DNA of 64,000 bases from Pedobacter cryoconitis (GTDB taxonomy: Bacteria > Bacteroidota > Bacteroidia > Sphingobacteriales > Sphingobacteriaceae), in contig NZ_JACHCE010000008.1 of NCBI RefSeq assembly GCF_014200605.1, forward strand, positions 124,001 through 188,000, read 5' to 3'. Below, piece after piece: positions 17,072 to 26,497 of this stretch (its first letter is position 1; each line of letters opens with the position of its first letter). The notes under the pieces were generated by a model. It saw only the letters and a program-made list of their open reading frames with translations, did no database searches and was not told the origin of the DNA. A program made the translations under genes and the position numbers.

Positions 17072-17090
17072 TAACTTCAACGAAGAGGAA

Positions 17091-17954
17091 ATGAACAATC
17101 TATTGGTACTGACTGATTTTTCTAAGTCCGCAAAGCATGCGGCAGTTTACGCTTGCAGCCTGGCTAAGCAAATACAGGCTAAAATAATTCTATGCAATGT
17201 TGTCATTGTTCCGGCAGAGGTTCCTCTTGCGGGTTTTGTAGCCTGGCCCTTAGAAGAATCTGATGTTCTTTTAAAGGAAAGTGAAGTAGAATTAAAAAAG
17301 CTAAAAATGCAATTGGAAAAAATGGATGATTACCCAATTCCCAATTCTGATATCAGCTTTAGAAGTGATCCAGGGATACTACTGGATGTGGTAAAGGATA
17401 TATCAGCTGAAATCCAAATAGATTTTGTAATCACTGCTGCACATGGAAGTGGTTTAGGTGCATTTCTACTTGGAAATCATAGCAGAGGTTTGATTGATGA
17501 TATTGGAACAGCACTTTTTATTATTCCTCCAACGTCGAAAATTGCCCTAATCCAAAAGATTGCTTATGCTACAGATTTTGAAGATCCAGATCATGAAATG
17601 AAATTCATCAGAAAGCTGATCGCATTGGCAAATTTACTCAAAGCTGAGGTATTTATCACGCATGTATATAAAGAAAGTGACGTTAGTCCAGCTTTTTATA
17701 AGTCTGTTCAGCAAATCATGTTGGATATCTCCTGTGAAAATGATTATCCTAAGATTCATTATAAGGCTATTAAAAATGTAAGTAACAAAAAAGGGTTGGA
17801 CTGGTTGATGGCTCACGGCGACATGGATCTGTTAGTTATGGTTCATCATGCCCAGGGTTTTTTAGATAGAATAATTCGGGGAAGTCTGACTCAAAAACTG
17901 GCAGGGTCTGATGCAATTCCATTACTCGTGTTCAAGAAAGCTCCTGCCCCATAA
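17091..17954 (+). CDS. Tandem universal stress protein (two UspA domains)
   Basis: A 287-residue protein with two UspA domains (about 1-145 and 150-285). The first has the typical NLLVLTDFSKSAKHAAVYA start and the nucleotide-loop-like segment AAHGSGLGAFLLGNHSRGLID; the second is more diverged (AYATDFEDPDHEM). USPs are cytoplasmic proteins that aid survival under starvation, hypoxia and other stress. The ATG at 17091 is used because the domain begins there and the predicted transcription start (about 17076) rules out the longer TTG-started reading. Divergent from the YciF-like gene. Confidence 0.87.
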   Translation: MNNLLVLTDFSKSAKHAAVYACSLAKQIQAKIILCNVVIVPAEVPLAGFVAWPLEESDVLLKESEVELKKLKMQLEKMDDYPIPNSDISFRSDPGILLDVVKDISAEIQIDFVITAAHGSGLGAFLLGNHSRGLIDDIGTALFIIPPTSKIALIQKIAYATDFEDPDHEMKFIRKLIALANLLKAEVFITHVYKESDVSPAFYKSVQQIMLDISCENDYPKIHYKAIKNVSNKKGLDWLMAHGDMDLLVMVHHAQGFLDRIIRGSLTQKLAGSDAIPLLVFKKAPAP

Positions 17955-18071
17955 CCAATTTAAAAATTAACCCTACTTTTAAGTAGTTATTTCTTTCTGA
18001 AACATTTTCTTCTTTTGTGTGTCAATTATTTCTCTTAAGTTTTCTAATAAGCTTTATTAACACCTTGAACC

Positions 18072-18110
18072 ATGAAAAAATTATTGTCTTTTAACCTGAT
18101 GTGGTTATGA
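18072..18110 (+). other. 12-codon leader ORF overlapping the CheB-CheR kinase start
   Basis: A mini-ORF (MKKLLSFNLMWL, then TGA) whose stop overlaps the ATG of the large kinase gene as ATGA. This arrangement could couple or gate translation of the kinase. Only geometry supports it; it may be chance. Confidence 0.3.
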
Positions 18111-21100
18111 ATGAACCTGAATATATTATTGCAATTGGTGCGTCCGCCGGTGGCCTGGATGAAATCAATTCTTTCTTTGATCATACTCCTTTAGATGGAG
18201 TATCCTATATTGTTGTTCAACACCTTTCAGCTTCTTTTAAAAGTAGAATGGTTGAAGTGCTTGCTAAACATAGCAAGCTGGTTGTAGAAGAGGCTACTGA
18301 CGGTAAGCTCGTCGAGTGTAATCAGGTTTACCTTATTCCGCACGATAAATATATGACCATTGAAAATAACAGGTTGTATTTAAGAGATAAGGAGGAAGCA
18401 AAGGGGGCACATCTGACCATCAATATATTTTTTAATTCTTTAGCTGCGGATTGTGGGAGAAAAGCAATCGGTATTATTCTTTCTGGCTTAGGAAGCGATG
18501 GATCTGAAGGACTTGTTGCTATTAAAAATGCTGGTGGAATGATAATGGCCCGAAATCCGGAAACTTCCGCTTTTCCCAGTATGCCATCCAAGGCCATTGC
18601 TACGGGAATGGTAGATTTTGTATTGGAGCCCGCAGCAATGCCTGGTGCAATAGAAGATTACGTAAAACACGAGGGAATTTTGCAAGCCGAGAGTTACAAT
18701 GATGAGGTAAGCCTTAAGGCTATAGTTGAATTGATCAGACAGCAGTCTCCTCTTGATTTTTCAGATTATAAATCCTCTACCATATTAAGGCGCACCAAAA
18801 GGAGGGCAGCCTATCACGATTTTACCAGCCTGACAAAATACCTGGCATTTTTAAAGTCCTCGCTGGAAGAAATTGAGGCACTATCAAAAGACTTTTTGAT
18901 TAGTGTAACGTCTTTTTTTAGAGACAAGGAAGCTTTTGAGTATATAAGACATAATATCCTACCTGGTATATTAAAAAAACTTAAACCAAAGGAAGAACTC
19001 AAAATTTGGGTAGCAGGTTGCGCGACAGGAGAAGAGGTGTATTCACTAGCTATTCTTATTGCCGAACAATTGACAGGTGAACTGGAACATATTATAGTGA
19101 AAATATTTGCTACCGATATTGATAGTACGGCATTAGTTCATGCAGGTAAGGGTGTGTATCCAAATGATATTGTTAAAGACGTGTCAGCTGAGCGATTAAA
19201 GAAATATTTCTTAAAGGAAGGTAATCACTATAGAATTAAGCCAAAACTTCGTAAAATGGCAATTTTTGCACAGCACGATTTGGTTAAAAATCCGCCATAT
19301 TGTAATATGCATTTTATCAGTTGTCGTAATCTGCTCATTTATATGGCGCCGGTATTGCAAAAAAAGATATTTAGCATGTTACTCTTTGGACTTAAAATGG
19401 ATGGTTATTTATTTCTGGGATCAAGTGAGAATCCGATGTCAATTATCCAGAACCTTGAAGTCGTAAATAAACAATATAAATTATATAGGAATATCAAGTC
19501 AAAAAGAATCGTGAGTTTCGATGCTTTTTCAATGCCAGATTCCGTAGAGGTGAGAAATAAGTCTACTTATACCAGTAACGAGCAGGTGACTAATGATCCG
19601 CTACAGTCGCTTGCCGAGATGATGCATACCAACCTTGCTGATGAACAGGATTACCTGGTGGTATGTGTAGATGAAAACAAAGAAGTCATCAAGTCTTATG
19701 GAGACACGAGCAAATATTTGCTTCCAAAACACTTTACATCTAATTTGGAGAAACTATTACCAAAGAAATTGGCAATGGTATTCAATATGCTAAGTAATAG
19801 TGTGTTAAAGACAAATCAAATAGCCCGTTTGAATGGTATAAAAATTAAAATGGCAGATTCGTTTGTCCATGTGAATCTAGTGGTTAGTCCTCTGGTTAGC
19901 AAAAGAAAGGAACAAAAGCTTTTAATGGTCACTTTTACAGCAGGCAAACTGGCCAAAAGCTCGAAAAGAGAGATTCAGGGTTTTGATGAGGATGTTTTTC
20001 AGGATCAATATACACTTGACCTGGAACAGGAGTTAAAAGAAATAAAAGAGAAACTAAGCTCTGCTTACGAGCAACTGGATGCTTCCAATGAAAATATGCA
20101 GTCCTTTAATGAAGAAATGATTTCTGCCAATGAAGAAATGCAAAGTACCAATGAAGAGATGCAGTCCGTAAACGAGGAATTGGATACTATTAATTCTGAG
20201 TACCAGTTGAAGAATAAGGAACTACTGGAAATTAACGATGATCTGAATAATTACTTCAGGAGTAATGTTAATGGGCAGTTATTTATTAATAATGACCTGC
20301 TTTTAATGAAATTTTCTCCTGGTACAGTCAAACAAATCAATTTACTTGAAACTGATATTGGGAGGCCACTGAATCATATAACCACTAATATAAAGTTTGA
20401 AACCCTCATTGAAGACGTTAAAAATGTGTTGAGTAAAGGTAATGTCATCACCAAGGAGATTGAAACCAATAATGGAAAATGGTACCAGGTGATGACCATG
20501 CCTTATGTGCGTCAATCTGATCAGAAGAATAGTGGTGCGATCATTACTTTTAATGATATTACCGAATTGAAGAAGACTCAGTTGGAATTGGATATCAGTA
20601 ATAAAATGCTTGGAATGAGTATAGATTCTGCTGAATTGGGTACTTTTTCAATTCATGTTGGAACACGGGCATTTCAACCATCCGTGCATTTTAAAGAAAT
20701 TTTTGGCTTTTATTCAGAGCAGGTACTTAGCTACGAGGCTGTCGTTGAAAGAATTGAGGAGGAACACAGGGATAAATTCATTAATGCTATTGAAGCTAGT
20801 CTTAACGGTGGTGATAAATGTGATCTGGAATTTCCTTTTCGAAATTTTCATGATAACCAGTTACACTGGGTTAGAATATTAGGTAATCTTTCCTATAACA
20901 ATGAGAAAAAACCGGAGTACTTTACAGGTGTATTAAATGACATTACCGCACACAAACAGGATGAACTTAGAAAAAATGATTTTATTGCAATGGTAAGCCA
21001 TGATCTGAGGACACCGCTTACTTCGATCCAGGCATACATGCAATTAATCACTTTAAAAGTTAAAAAAGTTGAAGATACACTTATTAACACTTCACTGGGA

Positions 21101-21658
21101 AGGGTAAATGCAGCTGTCAAAAAAATGAATACCATGATAAACGGTTTTCTAACCGTTTCTGGTTCAGAGGAGGGGCAAATTCATTTAGAACTGGAGACTT
21201 TTGAAATGAACATTTTAATTAATGAAATTGTCGAGGAATCACGTTTTATAAATTCAGGAATTCAGATCGCCTTTGTTGAGGGGGCAGAATTGTCCTTGAA
21301 AGCGGATCGAGATAAAATTGGTCAGGTGCTCAATAATTTTCTTAATAATGCGATTAAATACTCAAATGATGAAAAGCTGATTGAGGTCTCTTCAATAGAG
21401 TTTAATGGAATGGCTCAAGTTTGCGTGAAAGATAAAGGTATAGGCATAAAGTTACAGGATCAGGAGAAATTATTTGATCGTTATTATCGGATAAAACGCC
21501 TGGATACTAAATCAATACCTGGATTTGGCTTAGGACTCTATTTATCGGCTGAAATCATCAAAAGACATAATGGTAAGGTATGGGTGGAGAGTGAAATTAA
21601 TAATGGATCATCTTTTTACTTTAGCCTGCCTCTAGCATATATTTCGTCCGTTGATTAA
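18107..21658 (+). CDS. CheB-CheR-PAS hybrid sensor histidine kinase
   Basis: A 1183-residue multidomain signalling protein. In order: CheB methylesterase domain (about 1-185; Ser in IGASAGG, His in VVQHLS, GLGSDGSEG), CheR methyltransferase (about 200-460; VTSFFRD, AdoMet motif WVAGCATGEE), coiled coil (about 645-708, repeated NEEM/NEEL heptads), two PAS-like domains (about 711-948), DHp with His near 963 (VSHDLRTPLTS) and an ATPase domain ending GFGLGLYL. Such fusions are common in Bacteroidota and need not serve chemotaxis; no chemoreceptor is nearby. The ATG at 18107 is chosen over an in-frame GTG at 18101. No cognate response regulator is adjacent. Confidence 0.9.
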   Translation: MNEPEYIIAIGASAGGLDEINSFFDHTPLDGVSYIVVQHLSASFKSRMVEVLAKHSKLVVEEATDGKLVECNQVYLIPHDKYMTIENNRLYLRDKEEAKGAHLTINIFFNSLAADCGRKAIGIILSGLGSDGSEGLVAIKNAGGMIMARNPETSAFPSMPSKAIATGMVDFVLEPAAMPGAIEDYVKHEGILQAESYNDEVSLKAIVELIRQQSPLDFSDYKSSTILRRTKRRAAYHDFTSLTKYLAFLKSSLEEIEALSKDFLISVTSFFRDKEAFEYIRHNILPGILKKLKPKEELKIWVAGCATGEEVYSLAILIAEQLTGELEHIIVKIFATDIDSTALVHAGKGVYPNDIVKDVSAERLKKYFLKEGNHYRIKPKLRKMAIFAQHDLVKNPPYCNMHFISCRNLLIYMAPVLQKKIFSMLLFGLKMDGYLFLGSSENPMSIIQNLEVVNKQYKLYRNIKSKRIVSFDAFSMPDSVEVRNKSTYTSNEQVTNDPLQSLAEMMHTNLADEQDYLVVCVDENKEVIKSYGDTSKYLLPKHFTSNLEKLLPKKLAMVFNMLSNSVLKTNQIARLNGIKIKMADSFVHVNLVVSPLVSKRKEQKLLMVTFTAGKLAKSSKREIQGFDEDVFQDQYTLDLEQELKEIKEKLSSAYEQLDASNENMQSFNEEMISANEEMQSTNEEMQSVNEELDTINSEYQLKNKELLEINDDLNNYFRSNVNGQLFINNDLLLMKFSPGTVKQINLLETDIGRPLNHITTNIKFETLIEDVKNVLSKGNVITKEIETNNGKWYQVMTMPYVRQSDQKNSGAIITFNDITELKKTQLELDISNKMLGMSIDSAELGTFSIHVGTRAFQPSVHFKEIFGFYSEQVLSYEAVVERIEEEHRDKFINAIEASLNGGDKCDLEFPFRNFHDNQLHWVRILGNLSYNNEKKPEYFTGVLNDITAHKQDELRKNDFIAMVSHDLRTPLTSIQAYMQLITLKVKKVEDTLINTSLGRVNAAVKKMNTMINGFLTVSGSEEGQIHLELETFEMNILINEIVEESRFINSGIQIAFVEGAELSLKADRDKIGQVLNNFLNNAIKYSNDEKLIEVSSIEFNGMAQVCVKDKGIGIKLQDQEKLFDRYYRIKRLDTKSIPGFGLGLYLSAEIIKRHNGKVWVESEINNGSSFYFSLPLAYISSVD

Positions 21659-21716
21659 AATCACCAATAGTCTTGATTGGTGTCATGGTACACCAAGCGA
21701 AACCTCGGCATCTTTA
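21651..21716 (+). promoter_or_regulatory. Paired FNR-like boxes and -7 element for fumC
   Basis: Box 21651-21664 reads TTGAT-TAAA-ATCAC and overlaps the kinase stop codon. Box 21673-21686 reads TTGAT-TGGT-GTCAT, exactly 22 bp on. CATCTTTA (21709-21716) ends exactly 30 nt after the proximal box, giving a start near 21721. CACCAAT/ATTGGTG (21662-21682) can also form a short hairpin that may end the upstream transcript. Confidence 0.75.
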
Positions 21717-21738
21717 CGGTATACTTAAATAAAAGAAT

Positions 21739-23142
21739 ATGTCCGTAATAGAAAGAATTGAACACGATAGCATGGGCGATGTTCAGGTTCCTTTAAACCG
21801 TTATTGGGGTGCTCAGACAGAGCGTTCAAGAAATAACTTTAAGATTGGCCCAAAGGCGTCTATGCCGGAAGAGATCATTGAAGCCTTTGGTTTCCTCAAG
21901 AAAGCAGCAGCCTATGCTAATAAAGACTTAAATGTGCTGTCAGCAGATAAAAGAGATCTGATTGCAAAGGTCTGTGATGAAATTATAGATGGTAAGCTCT
22001 TCGGGGAATTTCCATTGGTCATCTGGCAGACCGGTTCAGGAACCCAGTCGAACATGAATGCCAATGAAGTTATCTCCAATCGGATCCATGTACTACAGGG
22101 GAATGACCTGGGAAAAGGTAAATTATATGTTCATCCGAATGATGATGTTAATAAATCGCAGTCCTCTAACGATACCTTTCCAACGGCCATGCACATCGCC
22201 GCCTATAAGATATTGGTGGATGTAACCATCCCCGGTATTGAAAAACTAAGAGATACATTAAGGCTAAAATCAGAAAACTTTAAGAATGTAGTTAAAATAG
22301 GGCGTACCCATCTGATGGATGCAACCCCTTTAACGCTCGGTCAGGAAATTTCGGGTTATGTTTCTCAATTGGACCACGGACTGAAAGCTTTACATCATAC
22401 CCTAGATCATCTTTCAGAACTCGCACTTGGTGGCACTGCTGTCGGTACCGGAATGAATACCCCTGTTGGGTATGATATTGTTGTCGCAAAGTATATTGCA
22501 GAATTTACTGGTCTCCCGTTCCGAACAGCGGATAATAAATTTGAGGCACTTTCTGCCCACGATGCCATAGTGGAAAGTCATGGTGCATTAAAACAGATCG
22601 CGGTTTCACTCATGCATATTGCCAACAATATCCGCATGTTGGCTTCAGGACCCAGATGCAGTATAGGGGAAATACATTTGCCGGAGAATGAGCCGGGTTC
22701 CTCGATCATGCCCGGCAAAGTCAATCCAACTCAGAATGAAGCAGTAACCATGGTTGCGGCTCAGGTAATGGGTAACGATGTTGCCATTACCGTTGCGGGG
22801 TCAAACGGGCAGTTTCAGCTCAATGTATTCAAACCGGTAATGGCCGCCAATTTTCTACAGTCTGCCCGGCTTATAGGGGATGCCTGCTATTCATTTAATG
22901 AACACTGCGCACTTGGCATTGAGCCAAATTATGATGGTATCAAAAAACACCTGGAAACCTCACTGATGCTCGTGACAGCGCTAAATCCACACATCGGATA
23001 TGATAATTCCGCAAAAATTGCAAAGGCTGCACTAGCGGATAATAAATCATTGAGGGAGGCTGCTGTTGGCCTTGGTTTGTTAACCAATGAACAGTTTGAT
23101 CAGTGGGTTCGTCCCGAAAATATGATCGGAACAATCAAATAG
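21739..23142 (+). CDS. fumC: Class II fumarate hydratase
   Basis: A 467-residue iron-independent fumarase that interconverts fumarate and malate. The hallmarks are TGSGTQSNMN, the SSNDTFPTAMH segment, GRTHLMDATPLTLGQE, and the superfamily signature GSSIMPGKVNPTQNE containing the catalytic Ser. Length matches the family. Class II fumarase is stable to oxygen and does not need Fe-S assembly. Under low oxygen it can run in the reductive direction towards fumarate, which would fit control by the FNR-like box pair just upstream (inference). Confidence 0.95.
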   Translation: MSVIERIEHDSMGDVQVPLNRYWGAQTERSRNNFKIGPKASMPEEIIEAFGFLKKAAAYANKDLNVLSADKRDLIAKVCDEIIDGKLFGEFPLVIWQTGSGTQSNMNANEVISNRIHVLQGNDLGKGKLYVHPNDDVNKSQSSNDTFPTAMHIAAYKILVDVTIPGIEKLRDTLRLKSENFKNVVKIGRTHLMDATPLTLGQEISGYVSQLDHGLKALHHTLDHLSELALGGTAVGTGMNTPVGYDIVVAKYIAEFTGLPFRTADNKFEALSAHDAIVESHGALKQIAVSLMHIANNIRMLASGPRCSIGEIHLPENEPGSSIMPGKVNPTQNEAVTMVAAQVMGNDVAITVAGSNGQFQLNVFKPVMAANFLQSARLIGDACYSFNEHCALGIEPNYDGIKKHLETSLMLVTALNPHIGYDNSAKIAKAALADNKSLREAAVGLGLLTNEQFDQWVRPENMIGTIK

Positions 23143-23192
23143 CAAGGTTTTATATCCGAAAGATGAATTATCAATTTAACAAAGCACTCATA

Positions 23193-24230
23193 CTAAAGGA
23201 TAGTAATCCTAAAAGTTGAGAGCTCTGCAAGGAGTGCACTTAAATTAACAGAGGCACAGGCTATTTGTTCATCTGCTGCCCCATAATAGATATAAAGTGT
23301 ATCTCCAAAGATTGCAGTGCCAGAAGGAAAACATACACTATCGACCTCACCAGATAATTCCCATGCTGTTTCAGGTTTAAATAATGGATAGGGTAGACGT
23401 GCTATCTCTTTTTCAGGGTTTTCAAGATCCAGCAGGGCTGCACATGCAGAATATACGTATCCTTTTGTCGTATCATGTACTCCATGGTAAATCACCAACC
23501 AGCCTTCTGTTGTTTCTATCGGTGGACACCCTCCACCGATATAACTTATTTCATGATCATATTTTGGAGTCAAAAGGATATTGTGATTAAAGTTTAACAG
23601 GTAGTTCGTCCAAAACAAGTTATTCAGATCCGATAATTCATTTACACTGGCAATTTGTATATCTGGTTTGATGCGGTGAAGAAAGTAAAGTTGATTATTT
23701 ATTCTTCTGGGGAAAAAAACGAGATCCTTATCCCAAACAAGAAGTCTTGTATTCATGGTGATAATGGTCTTGTCGTGAGCAAACCTGGAATATTTTTCAT
23801 TGAGTTTACATTTATGCTGTGCAAGGGATTTGAATTCAGGAAACGAAATTACAGGTACAATTATGCCATGTCGTTTAAAGGTTTTTAAATCCAAAGATGT
23901 TGCCAGTGAGCCCATGGCATTGAATCCGTCAAAAGCGGTATAAGTTAGATAGTAGCATCCATCGATTTTTACGATCCTCGGGTCTTCGATTCCCCTGGAT
24001 TCTGTGTCACCCATCGGGGTGAGAATTGGAAGATTGAGTCTTTTTGTAATTTCTAACGGCCCGTTCAGCTGACAAAAGCCAATGGTTGAATAATTCTTTT
24101 TACTTACCGCCCTGTAAAACATATAGACAAGATTTCCCTGTTTAATTACTGCGGGATTGAGCACAGCTTGACTTTCAAAGTCCAGCGGAGTTTTCCTTAA
24201 AATAACCCCTTCTTTTTTTACTAGTATCAA
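23193..24230 (-). CDS. Glycoside hydrolase family 130-like phosphorylase
   Basis: A 345-residue five-bladed beta-propeller protein of the GH130 type, whose characterised members phosphorolyse beta-mannosides. Seen are N-P-A-V-I, the ESRGIEDPRI segment with the proposed acid Asp, YYLTYTAFDG and GCPPIETTEGWLVIYHGV. It is the last gene of a minus-strand run MlaE-MlaF-MlaD-USP-GH130 and is convergent to fumC. A carbohydrate phosphorylase in a stress operon could feed sugar phosphates from stored glycan; the real substrate is unknown. Confidence 0.78.
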   Translation of the reverse strand: MILVKKEGVILRKTPLDFESQAVLNPAVIKQGNLVYMFYRAVSKKNYSTIGFCQLNGPLEITKRLNLPILTPMGDTESRGIEDPRIVKIDGCYYLTYTAFDGFNAMGSLATSLDLKTFKRHGIIVPVISFPEFKSLAQHKCKLNEKYSRFAHDKTIITMNTRLLVWDKDLVFFPRRINNQLYFLHRIKPDIQIASVNELSDLNNLFWTNYLLNFNHNILLTPKYDHEISYIGGGCPPIETTEGWLVIYHGVHDTTKGYVYSACAALLDLENPEKEIARLPYPLFKPETAWELSGEVDSVCFPSGTAIFGDTLYIYYGAADEQIACASVNLSALLAELSTFRITIL

Positions 24231-24252
24231 AATTTTTGGCTTTAGTAGTCCG

Positions 24253-24684
24253 TTAATTACTCACTGGAATTACAATTAAGGTTTTCTTTGAGTGCCTGAT
24301 TACATCCTCAGCAACACTACCAAGAAGTAAATGAGGTAATCCTTTTCTGCTATGTGTGCCCATAATTATGATATCAGCCCCCCATTTTTCGGCCGTTTCA
24401 ATAATCACTTTGTAAGGTGTACCTTGTTCCACAAAGCTTTTAATTGGAAAGTCTTTGAATATCTTTTCAATTACATTGATCTGACTGCGATTTAAATTGT
24501 GCTCCATCATATCATCTAGTTCCCTGGTCGTTGCAGGATCCTGATCTGTTATACCATCTGGATCTACAATACTGACCAGAGCTACTTTTGAGTTGAACTG
24601 TTTAGCTAACTGCAGGCCACTCAGGGCAACTATTTCCGAACTTGGATGACTGTCAATTGCGATTAGGATTTTATGAAATTCCAT
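24253..24684 (-). CDS. Universal stress protein, single domain
   Basis: A 143-residue UspA-family protein with a complete ATP-binding loop of the G-2x-G-9x-G-[ST] type (MGTHSRKGLPHLLLGSVAED), placing it in the ATP-binding USP subgroup. It starts KILIAIDSHPSSEIVALSGL and ends with the family's hydrophobic dimer strand KTLIVIPV. It follows the Mla-type operon by about 45 bp and is probably co-transcribed with it. Confidence 0.9.
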   Translation of the reverse strand: MEFHKILIAIDSHPSSEIVALSGLQLAKQFNSKVALVSIVDPDGITDQDPATTRELDDMMEHNLNRSQINVIEKIFKDFPIKSFVEQGTPYKVIIETAEKWGADIIIMGTHSRKGLPHLLLGSVAEDVIRHSKKTLIVIPVSN

Positions 24685-24730
24685 TTGATCTGATTTTCTT
24701 AATATAATTGATATGGGGAAATCTAGGGTG

Positions 24731-25741
24731 TTATTTCTTTTGAGAACTTTTCAGTAATTCCGATTGTTCTTCTTTCTTTTTGCTGTCAAGTTTTCTAAAA
24801 TATCCCCTGAATAGAAAGTTATGTTTTAAAGCTTCCATGTTCTGATTGAAACCGTCTGTACCCTTTTGAAGATTTTCTATTGTAAGGCTTATGTTTTTGG
24901 CCGTTAAGGAATCCTTTAGCAGTGTGTTAAGAGGCCCTTTTCCATTGGTTAGCTCATGATTTAAATCTTTTACCATGGTATTCATTTGGTTGGTCATTTG
25001 ATTGGCATTGACACCGGCAGCTTTGATCTGTACAATCGCATCCTTCAACGTACTGGCCATTGAGGTATCAGTCAACAAAAGACCAGCAGTTCCTTTGCCT
25101 TTTTTGATGTCATTAACCAGATGGTTTAGCCCTATTGTCATTTCATTGGCATTGCTGGTTGTTTTGTAAATATTTTTCAGGGAGGCCTTCAAATTAATAC
25201 CAATAGATTGGTCGTTAATTAATTTTAAAATTGCACTGCTGTCTATCCGCAAAACTGTTCCTTTTAGAACTTCTGAAATACTGGCTACATTGTCATTGGT
25301 CTTAGATAATTTTGCAATGATTTCATCCATGTTGGCCGTGTTCTTTACCTTGAGCAAATCACCTTCTTCGACCTTTTTACTAATTCCTTTCACCGGGCTA
25401 ATATTAACCACTTTATTGCCCATGAGACCTTCAGTTCCAACAGCTGCTAATGCATTTTTATGAATGAATGATTTTACTTTGCTATTGATTTGCATTGTAA
25501 CCTCGATAGTACTATCGTTGATTAGTTCAACTTCTTTAACCGTTCCTGCTTGCAGGCCAGAGAAGAGCACATTATTCCCTTTTGTTAAACCATTTAAATT
25601 AGAGAACCGGACCTTCAGTCTAAAGTCATTGCCAAATATGTTGTTGTTTTTACCAATGATAAAAAAGGCGAATATCATGAGCACTAATGCTGACAATACA
25701 AATGCCCCAAGTTTGATATTATTTGCTTTTGGATTTCTCAT
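24731..25741 (-). CDS. mlaD: MlaD-type MCE-domain lipid-transport protein
   Basis: A 336-residue protein with an N-terminal membrane anchor (about 11-30), one MCE domain (about 38-115, VRFSNLNGLTKGNNVLFSGLQAGTVKEVEL) and a long helical C-terminal region. In the Mla system MlaD forms a hexameric ring in the periplasm that passes phospholipid between the MlaEF complex and the outer membrane. The gene lies 6 bp after the ATPase gene. The extended C-terminal helix, longer than in E. coli MlaD, is usual for Bacteroidota. Confidence 0.88.
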   Translation of the reverse strand: MRNPKANNIKLGAFVLSALVLMIFAFFIIGKNNNIFGNDFRLKVRFSNLNGLTKGNNVLFSGLQAGTVKEVELINDSTIEVTMQINSKVKSFIHKNALAAVGTEGLMGNKVVNISPVKGISKKVEEGDLLKVKNTANMDEIIAKLSKTNDNVASISEVLKGTVLRIDSSAILKLINDQSIGINLKASLKNIYKTTSNANEMTIGLNHLVNDIKKGKGTAGLLLTDTSMASTLKDAIVQIKAAGVNANQMTNQMNTMVKDLNHELTNGKGPLNTLLKDSLTAKNISLTIENLQKGTDGFNQNMEALKHNFLFRGYFRKLDSKKKEEQSELLKSSQKK

Positions 25742-25747
25742 GCTATT

Positions 25748-26491
25748 TTATTCGAAAAATTGTTTAATATTTTCATCTGTCGATTGCTTCAATTCTTCAT
25801 ACGTTCCTTTGGTATAACATTTACCTTCCAGTAAGAGTACAACTAAATCAGCCGTATTTTTTACACAGTTCATATCGTGCGAGATGATGATGGAAGAGCT
25901 ATGGTTCTTCTTCTGGAGTTTAAGGATCAGATTTTCTATTTCCCTTGAGGTAACCGGATCCAGACCTGTGGTAGGCTCATCATAAAGTATGACTTCTGGA
26001 CGTAGAATCATGGTTCTGGCCAGGGCAACACGCTTAAGCATTCCTCCTGATAACTCCGATGGCATCATATCCATGGTGTGCAGCAGATCTACATTTTCGA
26101 GTGCCTCATTAACCAGTCTTTCAACTTCTTCTTTAGTGATGTCAACCCAGTGCCGGAGTAGAGGGAATTCCAGATTTTCGCGGATTGTCATTGAATCATA
26201 AAGTGCATTGCTCTGAAACAAAAAGCCGATTTTGGACCTGGCCTGATCTAGTTCATCTTCATTCATTTGAGATATGTTTCCCTTAAAGACGAGAATACTT
26301 CCGCTATCAGATTGTAATAAGCCAATAATGCATTTGATGAGGACAGATTTACCTGAGCCTGATTTTCCCAGGATGACGACATTGCTGCCTTTTTCTACCG
26401 TCAAATTAAATCCATCTAATACCTTTTTGTCTCCAAAAGCCTTCACAAGATCTTTTATAACAATTACAGGTTCTTTTATCTCCGTTTCCAT
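25748..26491 (-). CDS. mlaF: MlaF-type ABC ATPase
   Basis: A 247-residue cytoplasmic ATPase powering the Mla lipid transporter. Walker A is GKSGSGKSVLIK, the Q-loop lies in FLFQSNALYDSMT, the signature is LSGGMLKR (the LSGGM variant typical of MlaF/Ttg2A), Walker B is VILYDEPTTGLDP and the switch His is in IIISHDMNCV. It sits between the permease and the MCE protein with very short spacers, as in other mla operons. Confidence 0.92.
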   Translation of the reverse strand: METEIKEPVIVIKDLVKAFGDKKVLDGFNLTVEKGSNVVILGKSGSGKSVLIKCIIGLLQSDSGSILVFKGNISQMNEDELDQARSKIGFLFQSNALYDSMTIRENLEFPLLRHWVDITKEEVERLVNEALENVDLLHTMDMMPSELSGGMLKRVALARTMILRPEVILYDEPTTGLDPVTSREIENLILKLQKKNHSSSIIISHDMNCVKNTADLVVLLLEGKCYTKGTYEELKQSTDENIKQFFE

Positions 26492-26497
26492 GATCTG

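Noticed and set aside
18012..18056. Possible box plus AAGCTTTA element before the CheB-CheR kinase
   Set aside because: Only one half-site (GTCAA) fits, no partner at 22 bp, and the distance is 31 nt; too weak to include in the regulon.
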